A stretch of 64,000 nt of DNA from DASRFR01 sp035651455 (GCA_035651455.1 DASRFR010000054.1:124001-188000); one strand, 5' to 3'. Shown: positions 34,529 through 43,581, counted from the first letter of the stretch. Made by a program: numbers and translations. Notes: generated by a model from the letters alone, not told the origin.

Positions 34529-35800
34529 ATGCAATTTAATCGAGATAATTTCGAGAACCCAGCCATGCATGGCATTGCCGTCGCTGTCCTGAGCGAGGAT
34601 CGGGAGCAGTTGAATGTTCTCCAAAACCGAGTGGAGAGCACTAACCTGGGCAGGACGGTATACACGAATCTCGGTTTCCCGCTGGGCCCGACCGACCCGG
34701 TATTGCGCCAGATTCAAGACTTGCAGGCAGAAGTAGCCTTAATCGATATCGATCCCAGGAATCCGCAGCGGGCGATCAGCGCCATCGAACTGATTCACGC
34801 GACGACCAGCGAAATTACGATTTTTGCCGCGGGCGAGATCCAGGATCCGATGATTATTGTTTCTGCCATGCGGGCGGGAGCACGTGAGTTCCTGGATCGG
34901 CATGCCAGCCGCGAGACTCTGCTTGAATGCCTGACCCGCCACACCACTGCGCGAAACAAGAACCGAACGCGCGTAGGCAAGGGGAAGGTGTTCAGCTTTA
35001 TCAACGCGAAGGGTGGCTGCGGAGCCACAACGGCCGCCGTGAATACGGCGATTGCCCTGCAGGAAGCTGAAGGCAAGGTCGTCCTTGTCGATTTCGCGCC
35101 GGTAGGCCACGCGGCGCTGCACCTCAATCTGCGGCCGCAATTTGGAACCGCGGATGCGCTGCAGAATCTGCACCGCATGGATGGATCGCTGCTCGAGGGC
35201 TTGATGACGCAATTCAGAAACGGCCTGCATCTGCTGGCCGGCCCTCAGCAACCCTACCCGGTGACCCCCACTGCGGCAGAACTTGCGCGCCTTTTCGATC
35301 TTCTGGTCAGCAATTACAGCTACGTGCTGGTGGACTGTTCCAGCCGTCTTGATCAAACGGCGCGCCTGGTGTGCGACCTCTCCAATGCGGTTTTACTGGT
35401 CACCCAGGCAGATGTGGTCTCATTGTGGAGCGCCGGCCGCATGCAAGGCTTCCTTGAAGAAGGCGGCGGGCGCGAGCACGTGCGCATCCTGCTGAACCGC
35501 TACAAGAAAATTCCGGGCTTCGGCGATGCTGACGTGGAAAAAGCGACCAACTGCAAGATCCTTTGGAAAATCCCGAACAACTACCAGTTGATAGGTCCGG
35601 CGATCGACAAAGGCAGCCCGGTGGTACTCCAGGCAAACCAGGAAGTCAGCCGCTCATACTCCGGGCTTGCAGCCACGCTCGCACAGGCTTCGACCACGGT
35701 CGATGGTGGACTGGATGTTGTGTACCAGACGGAGAAATCCGATTCCAAGAAGAAAGCGACTGGCCGCCTGATCATCTCCCCTCTGCGCGCCGGGCAGTAG
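34529..35800 (+). CDS. CpaE/TadZ-like ParA-family ATPase
   Basis: Two-part protein, 423 aa: a receiver-like, degenerate N-terminal domain (about 14-135, EVALIDIDPRNPQRA, no phospho-Asp site clearly kept) and a MinD/ParA-like ATPase domain (about 152-390). The deviant Walker A reads NAKGGCGATTAAVN (159-172), with Ala166 where the conserved lysine would be. This Lys-less form is common in CpaE/TadZ proteins, which localise Tad pilus machinery. Signature VLVDF and LVDCSS follow. No other tad/cpa genes are in the window. No ribosome site is obvious at 34529; ATG 34565 is an alternative. Confidence 0.87.
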   Translation: MQFNRDNFENPAMHGIAVAVLSEDREQLNVLQNRVESTNLGRTVYTNLGFPLGPTDPVLRQIQDLQAEVALIDIDPRNPQRAISAIELIHATTSEITIFAAGEIQDPMIIVSAMRAGAREFLDRHASRETLLECLTRHTTARNKNRTRVGKGKVFSFINAKGGCGATTAAVNTAIALQEAEGKVVLVDFAPVGHAALHLNLRPQFGTADALQNLHRMDGSLLEGLMTQFRNGLHLLAGPQQPYPVTPTAAELARLFDLLVSNYSYVLVDCSSRLDQTARLVCDLSNAVLLVTQADVVSLWSAGRMQGFLEEGGGREHVRILLNRYKKIPGFGDADVEKATNCKILWKIPNNYQLIGPAIDKGSPVVLQANQEVSRSYSGLAATLAQASTTVDGGLDVVYQTEKSDSKKKATGRLIISPLRAGQ

Positions 35801-35811
35801 CCGATCCAGTT

Positions 35812-36282
35812 CTATTTCTTTTCACCCTGCTTGAAAATGATTTGCTCGCGCAGTCGCCGGGACAGATTTACGGCCAGAGAGCGGTAAAAACGCGAGCCCA
35901 AATGGGGGAAGAGCTCAAATACATCGGAGAGTGCATCCCATTCCACCATCAGCGCCTGTAATGGTTGTTCTGCAGTGACGGTCGCGCTGGGCAAGCTCTT
36001 CTCGAGAAATGCCATTTCGCCGCAGATCTCGCCCGCCCCAATTTGAGCGATCCTGGTGGCATAAACCTGTATAGTAGCCGCCCCGCTCAGCAGAAGAAAA
36101 ACGGAGCTGGTTTTTTCACCCTGTCGAATCAAACACTCGCCCTGCTTGAAATGCGCGGGCATTCCTTTGTCGACCAGCAATGACCAGTCATTGGGAGTTA
36201 AGTACTCTAGGCGGTTCTTGGCCGCGCGAAGAATCGACAGTGCTTGTTCCCGATCGAATGTCGTAGATGCGTGCATGGGCAT
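35812..36282 (-). CDS. Cyclic-nucleotide-binding-domain protein without DNA-binding domain
   Basis: One cNMP-binding domain (about 156 aa from ATG 36282). It has FKQGECLIRQGEKTSSVFLLLSG and GEICGEMAFLEKSLPSATVTAE, which includes the phosphate-binding cassette with the usual Arg replaced (LPSAT). No helix-turn-helix follows, so it is not a CRP-type regulator; it ends in a basic helix. A longer frame begins at 36414 but its first codons lie in an AT-only hairpin (36406-36426) and are rich in Cys and unlike the family, so I prefer 36282 (GGAAAAG upstream). It converges with the CpaE-like gene, 11 nt between stops. Confidence 0.8.
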   Translation of the reverse strand: MPMHASTTFDREQALSILRAAKNRLEYLTPNDWSLLVDKGMPAHFKQGECLIRQGEKTSSVFLLLSGAATIQVYATRIAQIGAGEICGEMAFLEKSLPSATVTAEQPLQALMVEWDALSDVFELFPHLGSRFYRSLAVNLSRRLREQIIFKQGEKK

Positions 36283-36493
36283 GAACTGACGTTCTTTTCC
36301 GATCCGCTTCTTTGTTCTCGCGACACGCCAGAGTGGCTCATGAGCATAGCAGAAAGAGCACCTGCAAACAGTGGCATCTGAGTTTCTGGCTGCCTGTTCC
36401 CAGAACTTTTTCATTCAGTGAAAAAGAACCAGCGGTGTTCATGAGCTTATAGTTCAACGAGGAAGAGCCATTGACGTTTGACTGTGGAGGCGC

Positions 36494-37396
36494 TCAGGTA
36501 AAAGCCGCAAGCACCGGAGCGAGACCGCCGACTGGAGGCTTGGGCGTCGCTCCGCTTTGGCTCGCAACCCAGGCGCCGAGGCGGTTCGCAGTTTCATTCA
36601 TTTCATGCAAGGTCGAATGCCGCAAGTATTCGTGCACCAGCCCGGCGGTAAACGCATCACCCGCGCCGACCGTATCGACGACCTTGACCTGGAAACCTGG
36701 ATGGTCATCCATCTCATCAGGCGAAACCAGCAGGCTACCCGCGCTGGCACGCGTAACGCAGAGCAGGTCAAGATCGTATTCCGCCCGCAGCAGGGCGGCG
36801 GCATGCTGGTCGCTCTCGTAGCCCAATCCAAACGCCCGGGCGACTCTCGGCAATTCTTCGTGATTCAGCTTGACAATGTCTGCCAATTCAAAGGAGCGCC
36901 GCAATATTTCGCCACTAAAGAAACTCTGCCGCAAGTTCACGTCGAAGATACGAACAGCGGCGGCGCGCGTTGTCTTTAGAAAGTTCTGAATGGTATTTCG
37001 GGAGGCCGATGACCGTTGTGCCAGTGACCCGAAGCACACGGCGTCACAAGCAAGGGCAAGCTGCTGCCACTCCACCGTCCACTGCAGAAAATCCCAGGCA
37101 ACATAGGGCAGGATTTCAAACTCCGCCTGACCGTTCTCATCCAATCGCACCTGAACTGTTCCGGTCGGATGCTGGGGATGTGATTGAAGATGAGAAGTGA
37201 CGACACCTAAGTTCTGGAGTGTTGTAGTCGCCTTGCTACCCAGCCCATCGGCACCGACGCAGCTGGCGACGAACGCGCGATGTCCGAGCAGGCTGCTGAT
37301 GTAAGCGAAATTGGCGGGAGCACCTCCCAGCTGTGGGCCAGCAGGCAATATGTCCCACAGCACTTCTCCGAGGCCGACAACGCTGAAGCTGTTCAT
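36494..37396 (-). CDS. PfkB-family carbohydrate kinase (fructokinase-like)
   Basis: Sugar kinase of the ribokinase/PfkB family, 300 aa. The N-terminal GLGEVLWDILPAGPQLGGAPANFAY-type start (first 20 residues from position 8 are typical of fructokinases) carries the sugar-binding GG motif at 24-25. The C-terminal DTVGAGDAFTAGL contains GAGD at 244-247 with catalytic Asp247. It phosphorylates a free sugar, most likely fructose, with ATP. Stands alone between unrelated genes; no sugar transporter adjoins it. Confidence 0.9.
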   Translation of the reverse strand: MNSFSVVGLGEVLWDILPAGPQLGGAPANFAYISSLLGHRAFVASCVGADGLGSKATTTLQNLGVVTSHLQSHPQHPTGTVQVRLDENGQAEFEILPYVAWDFLQWTVEWQQLALACDAVCFGSLAQRSSASRNTIQNFLKTTRAAAVRIFDVNLRQSFFSGEILRRSFELADIVKLNHEELPRVARAFGLGYESDQHAAALLRAEYDLDLLCVTRASAGSLLVSPDEMDDHPGFQVKVVDTVGAGDAFTAGLVHEYLRHSTLHEMNETANRLGAWVASQSGATPKPPVGGLAPVLAAFT

Positions 37397-37596
37397 GGCG
37401 ATGGTGGTGCAGCTTGGTTCAGAATAATACGCGCAGACAACCCAGCCTGGGTTTCTAGCCTAAGTTCTTCGCTATTAGCCGCAAAGCGTTGGTATGGTTG
37501 CTGATGCGGCGGCAACTCACAAACAACGCACCTGGCCCCGGTGACATCAGATAAGCCTACGCCACGCGCCGGTTCTGTAACGTTGAGGAGTTACTG

Positions 37597-37845
37597 ATGC
37601 CAAATGCAGCACTGAGCAAGAAATTAAGACCTTCGGCAAAACTTGCGGAAGTACTGGGCAATAACACTCCGATCAGTCGCGCTGAGGCGGTCAAGGGCCT
37701 CTGGGACTACTTCAAGCAGCACGATCTGCAGAATCCCAGCAATCGCCGGGAGATCCTCGCCGACGAAAAGCTGCAGCCGCTATTCGGCAAAAAGAAAATC
37801 ACCATGTTTGAAGTGGGCAGGATCGTCAACGAGAATCTTGCATAG
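37597..37845 (+). CDS. SWIB/MDM2-domain protein
   Basis: Small basic protein, 82 aa, that is almost entirely a SWIB/MDM2 fold: LRPSAKLAEVLGNNTPISRA, then VKGLWDYFKQHDLQNPSNRR and EILADEKLQPLFGKKKITMFE. The domain is best known from eukaryotic chromatin remodellers and from chlamydial proteins. Stand-alone copies occur in several bacteria and their role is not clear; DNA or nucleoid association has been suggested. A good ribosome site GAGGAG lies 7 nt before ATG 37597. Its own short transcript is likely, since both neighbours are on the minus strand. Confidence 0.92.
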   Translation: MPNAALSKKLRPSAKLAEVLGNNTPISRAEAVKGLWDYFKQHDLQNPSNRREILADEKLQPLFGKKKITMFEVGRIVNENLA

Positions 37846-37856
37846 ACAGCGGCGCC

Positions 37857-40295
37857 CTACTTAAAGGTGAATTTCAGCCGTCCCGCGATTAGGCGCGGAT
37901 AGCCAAAGTGTGTTCCCGAGAATGGATTGCCGAAGTTGTAGACAAAGGAGCGGTCAGCAAGGTTCTGCACGTCGAATTGTCCGGTGGCGGTGAAATGTTC
38001 GCGCTGAAGCAGGTCTATACCCGCGGACCAGCCGAATACCGTCCAAGGCTTGACCCGTTCAGTTGTGAAATTTACCAAGTCAGCGCCAGGAAGCGTGCTC
38101 AGCGGCAGCAGACCTGAATCGGGCACTTCGATCGGCACACCACTTTCATAGCGACCAGTGAACGAACTCCATAGGCCGCGCCAGTGCGCGGCGTAGGTGA
38201 CCGCGAAGGTCCCGGCGTTTCTCTGATCGTGATCGGGAGTGAACTCGGTGCCGGGTCCAATTTCTATAAAGTCGTTGGTGAGAAATAAGCCACCGTTCAA
38301 AGGACCAATCTCGGTGATGCGCCCGTTGGTGTAGCTCAGGTAACCAGACCATCCTTTGCGTTCCGGAACATCCAGGCGGACATCCAGCCCTTTTGCCCTG
38401 GCGCGCGCGACGGTGTTGGGAAAAATGATATTGGTGCTGAACAGAACATTGGGATCATCGATGTTACGGAAAGTTCGCCACCAGTATGCCAAATTCAGCC
38501 GTAGCGATTTTCCCAGTGCTTGCGCAATTCCCGCTTCCCAGGCCGACACCGACTCGGGATAGATCGTCGATCCGCCACCGCCGGCCTGAGGCGTCGCGAA
38601 GGGAGAGAGCTGCCGAGCCTGTTCGGAACTCGCCAGCAGCAAGTTCTCCACTTGCGGAGGCATAAACAACCGGTTGAAGGAGAAGCGCAAAGCAGTGCCG
38701 GTACGGCCTATGTAGTAAACGGCGCCCAGCCTGGGGCTGAACTGCTGATCAGAAATGAGCAGTTCGGAGTGATCGTAGCGGAGACCTGCATTAACCGTGA
38801 GCCCTTTCAGCGGAGAAAAATCGTCTTGCCCATAGACCGACTGCAGCCACCGTGTGGCATGGCCGCGGAACAGGAACGGCGCCGCCGGCGTGAAAGCCAT
38901 GGCGGCCTCGCTGATGTCAGCTTCCATGGCGGCGTGCGGATCGGTGATGCCGAAAGTGAAGAACTCGTTGATGGAAACCCGGTAGGTCTCAATGCCAGTC
39001 TTGATGGAATGCCCGTGAGCAACGTGGGTGAGACTACCGAGAATTCCCTGCCGAACGTGATGGCGGTCCTGGGTAGCCGTCAATGGGGTGTCGAAAACAC
39101 TTGGCGTCAGGTGAGCGCTGAAGAAGTCGCGGAAATAAGCCACATCGCTCAAGGTGTTGGCTGACCAGGTGTGCTGCCACAGAATGGATTCGCGATTGTT
39201 GCGAAGCTCTTGCCGCTGCCGTTGTCCCGCAAGTTCCTGCGCCAGGTTGTTAGGAACGTGGAAATCGGCGCCATGGGTGGATCCGTTCAGCCGGATCATA
39301 TCTGCTTCTGTAACGTGCCAGTCGGCACGCAAGCCCAGCGATGCGGCTCCTCCACGATTGTTGAAGTTGCGCGGATCCACAGGATCCAAGTAGCGATCGG
39401 AACGACGCGCACCCGCACCCAGGAAAAATCCCCATTTTTTCGTTCCCCCGGTGAGCGTGGTTGACAGCTCGCCGGAGTGAAAGCTTCCTGCGCCGGCGGA
39501 AAACGTGCCGGTCAGAGGCGTGCTAAGGCCTGATTTCGGTTGAACGATGACGACAGCTCCGGAACGATCGCCGAATTCCGCCGGGATGTTGCCGGTGATC
39601 ACATTGAGCGAGCTGATGCTTTCGGTATTGAAGGATGCCGCGAACAGAGTGTCCATGCGATCCGGGACCGGCACTCCATCCATGACATAAAGGGCACCGT
39701 CGTCTACGCCACGAATGTGCATTAACCCGTCATTTTCAGTGTTCCAGCCTGGTCCGGTCGCGACCAGCGACTGCACGGCGTCCTGGCGAACCACGGTTGG
39801 AGCGATCTGAATCGTCTTTTCATCGATCACAGTTTCAGTACGCGCGCTGTCTTCCTGCAACAGATCGGGAGTTCCCTGGACGGTGACGGATTCCTGTTTA
39901 CCCACGACGGAGAGATTTAACGCGAGCTGGGTGGGTACATTCGACTTTACTGCGACTGTGCGCCTGGCGGCTTCGAAGCCACGCGCGTCAATGTGAAGCT
40001 CGTAGGTTCCGTACGGCACATTGTCAAAGGCAAACTGCCCCTGGCTGTCGGTAACCGCCTGGCTTTGTCGTCCGCTCAGTGGATTATCGAGAGTAACGCG
40101 GGCACCCGCGACCCGGGCATTGCTGCTGTCGGACACGGTGCCGGTAACCGCGCCAATGTCCATCTGGGCGTCAGCGGGACTTGAGAGCAAGGTGAAAAAC
40201 GCAAGCAGGAAGATCGGCAGAAGCGAAGACGGCAAATGGCACCCGCCGCGCGGGACAAGACAGGCGGTCGACCTTCTCTGGGATAGGAATAGCAC
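37857..40295 (-). CDS. TonB-dependent receptor with carboxypeptidase-regulatory domain
   Basis: Outer-membrane receptor, 812 aa, shorter than the three Oar-type proteins in the window. The signal peptide ends near residue 43 (SSPADA-QM). A carboxypeptidase-regulatory-like domain covers about 48-125 (GTVSDSSNARVAGARVTLDN). A regular plug follows (about 140-260, VVRQDAVQSLVATGPGWNTE, HIRGVDDGALYVMDGVPVPD), closer to classical siderophore or nutrient receptors. The barrel ends RLIAGRLKFTFK. The plug has the classical V-M-D-G-V-P pattern. No ExbB/ExbD/TonB genes are close. Ligand unknown. Confidence 0.9.
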   Translation of the reverse strand: MLFLSQRRSTACLVPRGGCHLPSSLLPIFLLAFFTLLSSPADAQMDIGAVTGTVSDSSNARVAGARVTLDNPLSGRQSQAVTDSQGQFAFDNVPYGTYELHIDARGFEAARRTVAVKSNVPTQLALNLSVVGKQESVTVQGTPDLLQEDSARTETVIDEKTIQIAPTVVRQDAVQSLVATGPGWNTENDGLMHIRGVDDGALYVMDGVPVPDRMDTLFAASFNTESISSLNVITGNIPAEFGDRSGAVVIVQPKSGLSTPLTGTFSAGAGSFHSGELSTTLTGGTKKWGFFLGAGARRSDRYLDPVDPRNFNNRGGAASLGLRADWHVTEADMIRLNGSTHGADFHVPNNLAQELAGQRQRQELRNNRESILWQHTWSANTLSDVAYFRDFFSAHLTPSVFDTPLTATQDRHHVRQGILGSLTHVAHGHSIKTGIETYRVSINEFFTFGITDPHAAMEADISEAAMAFTPAAPFLFRGHATRWLQSVYGQDDFSPLKGLTVNAGLRYDHSELLISDQQFSPRLGAVYYIGRTGTALRFSFNRLFMPPQVENLLLASSEQARQLSPFATPQAGGGGSTIYPESVSAWEAGIAQALGKSLRLNLAYWWRTFRNIDDPNVLFSTNIIFPNTVARARAKGLDVRLDVPERKGWSGYLSYTNGRITEIGPLNGGLFLTNDFIEIGPGTEFTPDHDQRNAGTFAVTYAAHWRGLWSSFTGRYESGVPIEVPDSGLLPLSTLPGADLVNFTTERVKPWTVFGWSAGIDLLQREHFTATGQFDVQNLADRSFVYNFGNPFSGTHFGYPRLIAGRLKFTFK

Positions 40296-40391
40296 TCGCT
40301 GCGGCGTCGACTTTTTCTGGATGTCTACTCAGTCTGCCACAATCGGAGTAAGCGGTCGAGCATTGCGGTGCCGGGGAGCGCAAAGTGTTGG

Positions 40392-40808
40392 TTACTCCCC
40401 CGTTCCAGCCGATGTGCGCCGTTGTGGCGAGAGGCCTCGGCGGTGAAGCAATCGGCGCAAGGCGGCCGTGAGTTCGTCGATTTCGACCGGCTTCAGGGCG
40501 AGGTAATCCACTCCCATGTTGAGTGCCACGCGGGAGTTGACTTTGTTGGCGTAGCCCGTGCAAACGACGATCACCGGTCTAGACTTCAATCTCTGGGCTT
40601 CACGAACGACCTCGAAGCCAATGTCTTCCTTCTCCATGCTAAGGTCGGTGATGACCACGTCGAAATGCGCAGTTTTCAGCAAAGACAGGGCTTCAGCACA
40701 ACTCTGGGCCGTAGTGACGCTGTACTCGGCTCGTTTCAGGATCATGCCCAGCGTCTGAAGGATGGTTAATTCGTCATCGACTACGAGGATGGAGAGCGGT
40801 TCGGGCAT
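40392..40808 (-). CDS. Single-domain response regulator
   Basis: CheY-like receiver domain, 138 aa from ATG 40808. Acidic pocket Asp11/Asp12, phospho-acceptor Asp55 (VITDLSM), Thr84 (VCTGY) and Lys106 (ALKPVE) are all present, so it should be phosphorylated. There is no output domain, only a short basic tail. Family starts match MPEPLSILVVDDE; the extra 25 codons upstream to 40883 look spurious. No histidine kinase gene lies nearby. It sits downstream of egtD on the same strand with a 213-nt gap that holds a palindrome at 40961-40982. Confidence 0.9.
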   Translation of the reverse strand: MPEPLSILVVDDELTILQTLGMILKRAEYSVTTAQSCAEALSLLKTAHFDVVITDLSMEKEDIGFEVVREAQRLKSRPVIVVCTGYANKVNSRVALNMGVDYLALKPVEIDELTAALRRLLHRRGLSPQRRTSAGTGE

Positions 40809-40960
40809 GGGGCAATGGGCCTTGTTGTGGTACGTCCATTCCCTCGCCACGCAGTCATCAGCCCGAACGAAATAGGTCATCAACAGCTGACAGTGGAGCT
40901 CCGCAGGCGCGCTGGACCGACGAAACGCCCAAAAGAGTAGGCTGAGAAATGTGTCCGGTA

Positions 40961-40982
40961 CAATACATTATTTCCTGTATTG
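40961..40982. promoter_or_regulatory. Perfect inverted repeat upstream of the response-regulator gene
   Basis: CAATACA-TTATTTCC-TGTATTG: 7-nt arms and an AT-rich 8-nt centre, about 150 nt before the response-regulator start and 40 nt after the egtD stop. There is no T-run, so it is not an obvious terminator. It may be an operator; the factor is unknown. Confidence 0.4.
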
Positions 40983-41020
40983 GACGGGAAATTGCCGGTG
41001 GCGTGTGGGTAATCAGCTCA

Positions 41021-42010
41021 CTACTCGGCGATGAACAAATTTTCCGCGAAAGGCCATTCGCGATCAATCCACTGCGCGTCACAGTGAAAGCCGGCCTGTT
41101 GAGCAAGCTGGAATGGCTCCTTCGGAGCATACTTGTGGCTGCTTTCGGTCCAGATGGTCTCGCCTGGTTCGAGAGTGAGAGAGAGATCGGCGGCAGGAAT
41201 AGTGATGGTTTGAAGGCGACGCGAACGGATGTGCATCTCCATGCTTCGTGCTTCTGAATTGTAACGAGCCACGTGCTCGAAGTGGGGCAAAGAGAAGTCA
41301 GCGTCCAATTCCCGGTTCAATCGCGCCAGCAGGTTGAGATTGAAGGCTGCCGTCACACCCAGGGGATCAGCGTAGGCCTGCATCATCTGGTGGACCGGCT
41401 TTTCTAAATCGGTGCCGAGCAGAAGAGCGTCTCCGGGGCGGAGAATTCTTCGCACTTTCTGCAGAAACTTGTGTCCAGCCTCGCGATCGAAGTTGCCGAT
41501 GGTGCTGCCCAGGAACAATACCAGCAGGTGCTGATGCTCTTTGCGGCGGGCCGCGACTTCCAGCAATCCGTCAAGGTACTCGCGTTCGAATCCCACAATA
41601 CTCATCGACTCGATATCGCCCAACTCGCGTTCGCACATGGCTAATGCAGTGCGCGAAATTTCGATGGGGCAATAGGAGGTGTGCTGCCTGCGACACAGCG
41701 CCTCCAGAATCCAGCGTGTCTTCTTGCCGCTGCCGCTGCCGAGTTCTGCGACAACCACGGGAGATGGAAGCCGGTCGACGATTTCGCTCGCGTAGGTTCG
41801 CAGAAGACGTTCATCGGCGCGGGTCAATCCGTATTCCGGGAGCACGCTGATGACTTCAAACAGGCTCGATCCGACCGTATCGTAGAGGTACTTGGACGGC
41901 AATTCCTTCTGTCCTGGTTTCGTCAGGCCGGCGCGCACGTCTGAGGCAAACTCCAGAACCGGATCAGCAGTGACCGCCTCGGTAACCATGAAATGCCGGC
42001 TTCGTTTCAT
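41021..42010 (-). CDS. egtD: L-histidine N-alpha-methyltransferase (EgtD)
   Basis: SAM-dependent enzyme that trimethylates histidine to hercynine, the first step of ergothioneine synthesis; 329 aa, the usual size. Typical segments: LPSKYLYDTVGSSLFEVISV with PEYGLTRADE, SAM loop ELGSGSGKKT (89-98), YCPIEIS, and LLVLFLGSTIGNF. ATG 42010 overlaps the egtB stop as ATGA, so the pair is translated together; a frame open to 42220 lies inside egtB and is not the start. With EgtB next door, the assignment is firm. Confidence 0.95.
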   Translation of the reverse strand: MKRSRHFMVTEAVTADPVLEFASDVRAGLTKPGQKELPSKYLYDTVGSSLFEVISVLPEYGLTRADERLLRTYASEIVDRLPSPVVVAELGSGSGKKTRWILEALCRRQHTSYCPIEISRTALAMCERELGDIESMSIVGFEREYLDGLLEVAARRKEHQHLLVLFLGSTIGNFDREAGHKFLQKVRRILRPGDALLLGTDLEKPVHQMMQAYADPLGVTAAFNLNLLARLNRELDADFSLPHFEHVARYNSEARSMEMHIRSRRLQTITIPAADLSLTLEPGETIWTESSHKYAPKEPFQLAQQAGFHCDAQWIDREWPFAENLFIAE

Positions 42011-43365
42011 TTCGACCTCACGCAGCGAAATCCCGCATAGACATACTGATAGTGCGGCTGAAACCAGTTGCGGAAGGACCGCCGCAACATGCAAGTGGCA
42101 GTACGGGCGGAGCCGCCCTTCATGACGTAATGCTTGCCGTCGAAAAAATCGGCAGAGTAGCCGGGATAAAACGGAAATCGCTGGAACCCGGGGAATGGTC
42201 CGAAGACGGTCGAAGTCCACTCCCAGCCGTTGCCGAGCATGTCAGCGACACCGAATGCGCTATTTCCCTGCGCAGATGCATTGACTGCCACTGGATCCCA
42301 GGAACGAAAGTCGAAATTGCCGCGTTCATTGGTGGGCGGCTCGTCGCCCCAGGGGTACATTCGCTCGCTACCTTGCGGAGTTCCGTAGGCGGCGCGATGC
42401 CATTGTGCTTCGGTGGGAAGAGACTTGCCGGCCCACTTGGCGTACGCCTCCGCTTCTGCGTGGCTTACATACACCGGCCAGTGGTGCGGCAGCGGCACTT
42501 CGTCAAACATCGTGCGACAAAGCCACTCGTTGCCCTCCAGCTTCCAGAATGCAGGATGGGAAATCTGGTGTGCTTCTTTCCACTCCCAGGCAGAGCTGCC
42601 CCAGAGCGAGCGATTCGCGTAACCACCGCTCGACAAGAATTCGAGCCAGTCACCGTTCGTAACTTTGTATCTGTCGATCAGGAATTCAGAAACGTGAACC
42701 GCATTTTCTTCGAACTCATTGTCCCAACCGAACGAGCCCTTAGCTGTCGGCTGGCCGAGAGTAGCGGTCCCTGCAGCTATCTCGATCAGAGCGTGGGACG
42801 GAGCCGCGCCGCCCGCAGCAGCGAGACGCAATCCACTTACCTTCTTGTCCAATGGCAGTCGGTGCAACATGTATGCCAAAGTCTCCGCATGCATGAGCCG
42901 ATGCTCGATAGCAACATTCAACAAGAGGCTCAGCGAAAACTCTCCATCATCTCGTCCCGACGAGACGGCCGAATCCAGGCCCTCGTCGAGAACGTCGCGT
43001 ATTCGTTTGCGATACGCAAGCACGTCTTCGAGGCGCGGCCAATCCTGCGGCTCATCGGTGGGCAGACCACCGCCTACGGGATCGATTCCGAACGCGAACA
43101 GGCGATCGAACGCAGGGCTGAAGGGAGTGAGCTTCAATGCCCTCTCCCGCAAGAGGTTCCAGTCGAAGGCTTCCAGGTGCCCGATGTAAAAAACCATACG
43201 ATGCCGCTCGGGAATGGGGCGATCGTAAAGCGCGTCCGGCTTTACTACCTGAAACAGCTCATCGGTCAGCGCACGAGCGTGCGCGATTCGCGTTAACAGG
43301 TCGTTTTGAACTGCAACCGTCCGTTCGGCAGCAAGCACCGTGGTACCTCCGACTTGCAATGGCAT
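42007..43365 (-). CDS. egtB: Ergothioneine biosynthesis sulfoxide synthase (EgtB)
   Basis: Non-heme iron enzyme, 452 aa, which joins hercynine to a thiol donor with O2. N-terminal DinB-like domain (about 25-175) carries the likely iron ligands His63 (IGHLEAFDW) and His155/His159 (EHRLMHAE). The C-terminal FGE/sulfatase-modifying domain (about 190-450) ends GGSARTATCMLRRSFRNWF and YAGFRCVRS. No egtA (gamma-glutamylcysteine ligase), egtC or egtE gene is present, so the enzyme may use cysteine directly, as reported for the EgtB of the acidobacterium Chloracidobacterium thermophilum. First gene of the egtBD pair. Confidence 0.94.
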   Translation of the reverse strand: MPLQVGGTTVLAAERTVAVQNDLLTRIAHARALTDELFQVVKPDALYDRPIPERHRMVFYIGHLEAFDWNLLRERALKLTPFSPAFDRLFAFGIDPVGGGLPTDEPQDWPRLEDVLAYRKRIRDVLDEGLDSAVSSGRDDGEFSLSLLLNVAIEHRLMHAETLAYMLHRLPLDKKVSGLRLAAAGGAAPSHALIEIAAGTATLGQPTAKGSFGWDNEFEENAVHVSEFLIDRYKVTNGDWLEFLSSGGYANRSLWGSSAWEWKEAHQISHPAFWKLEGNEWLCRTMFDEVPLPHHWPVYVSHAEAEAYAKWAGKSLPTEAQWHRAAYGTPQGSERMYPWGDEPPTNERGNFDFRSWDPVAVNASAQGNSAFGVADMLGNGWEWTSTVFGPFPGFQRFPFYPGYSADFFDGKHYVMKGGSARTATCMLRRSFRNWFQPHYQYVYAGFRCVRSK

Positions 43366-43543
43366 TGATCGACGATAGCGGAAAAGACCCTAGAACGAGC
43401 CCATGAGTCGGTAATGTGGCATTGTCTCGTCCGCACCCAGCATCAGATGCACGGGATTAGGGCAAAGCCGCAATTCTGGATCAGAAAATTGCAATGACGG
43501 AAGTGGCGGTTCTTCCAAGTGGCGGAAAATAAACACTGAGCGG

Positions 43544-43581
43544 CCAAGAAAAATCGCCCGGCTGTGGCACAGCCGGGCGAT
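43544..43581 (-). terminator. Rho-independent terminator of the HAF-repeat gene
   Basis: Perfect 12-bp stem ATCGCCCGGCTG / CAGCCGGGCGAT (43553-43581) with a short loop, followed on the minus strand by TTTTCTTGG. It lies 46 nt after the stop of the secreted repeat protein. Confidence 0.8.

Noticed and set aside
36406..36426. Hairpin CTTTTTCA-TTCAG-TGAAAAAG as a terminator
   Set aside because: An A/T-rich stem without a following T-run on either strand; too weak to call.
42052..43296. 414-codon open frame on the plus strand
   Set aside because: Antisense of egtB, with no recognisable domain.
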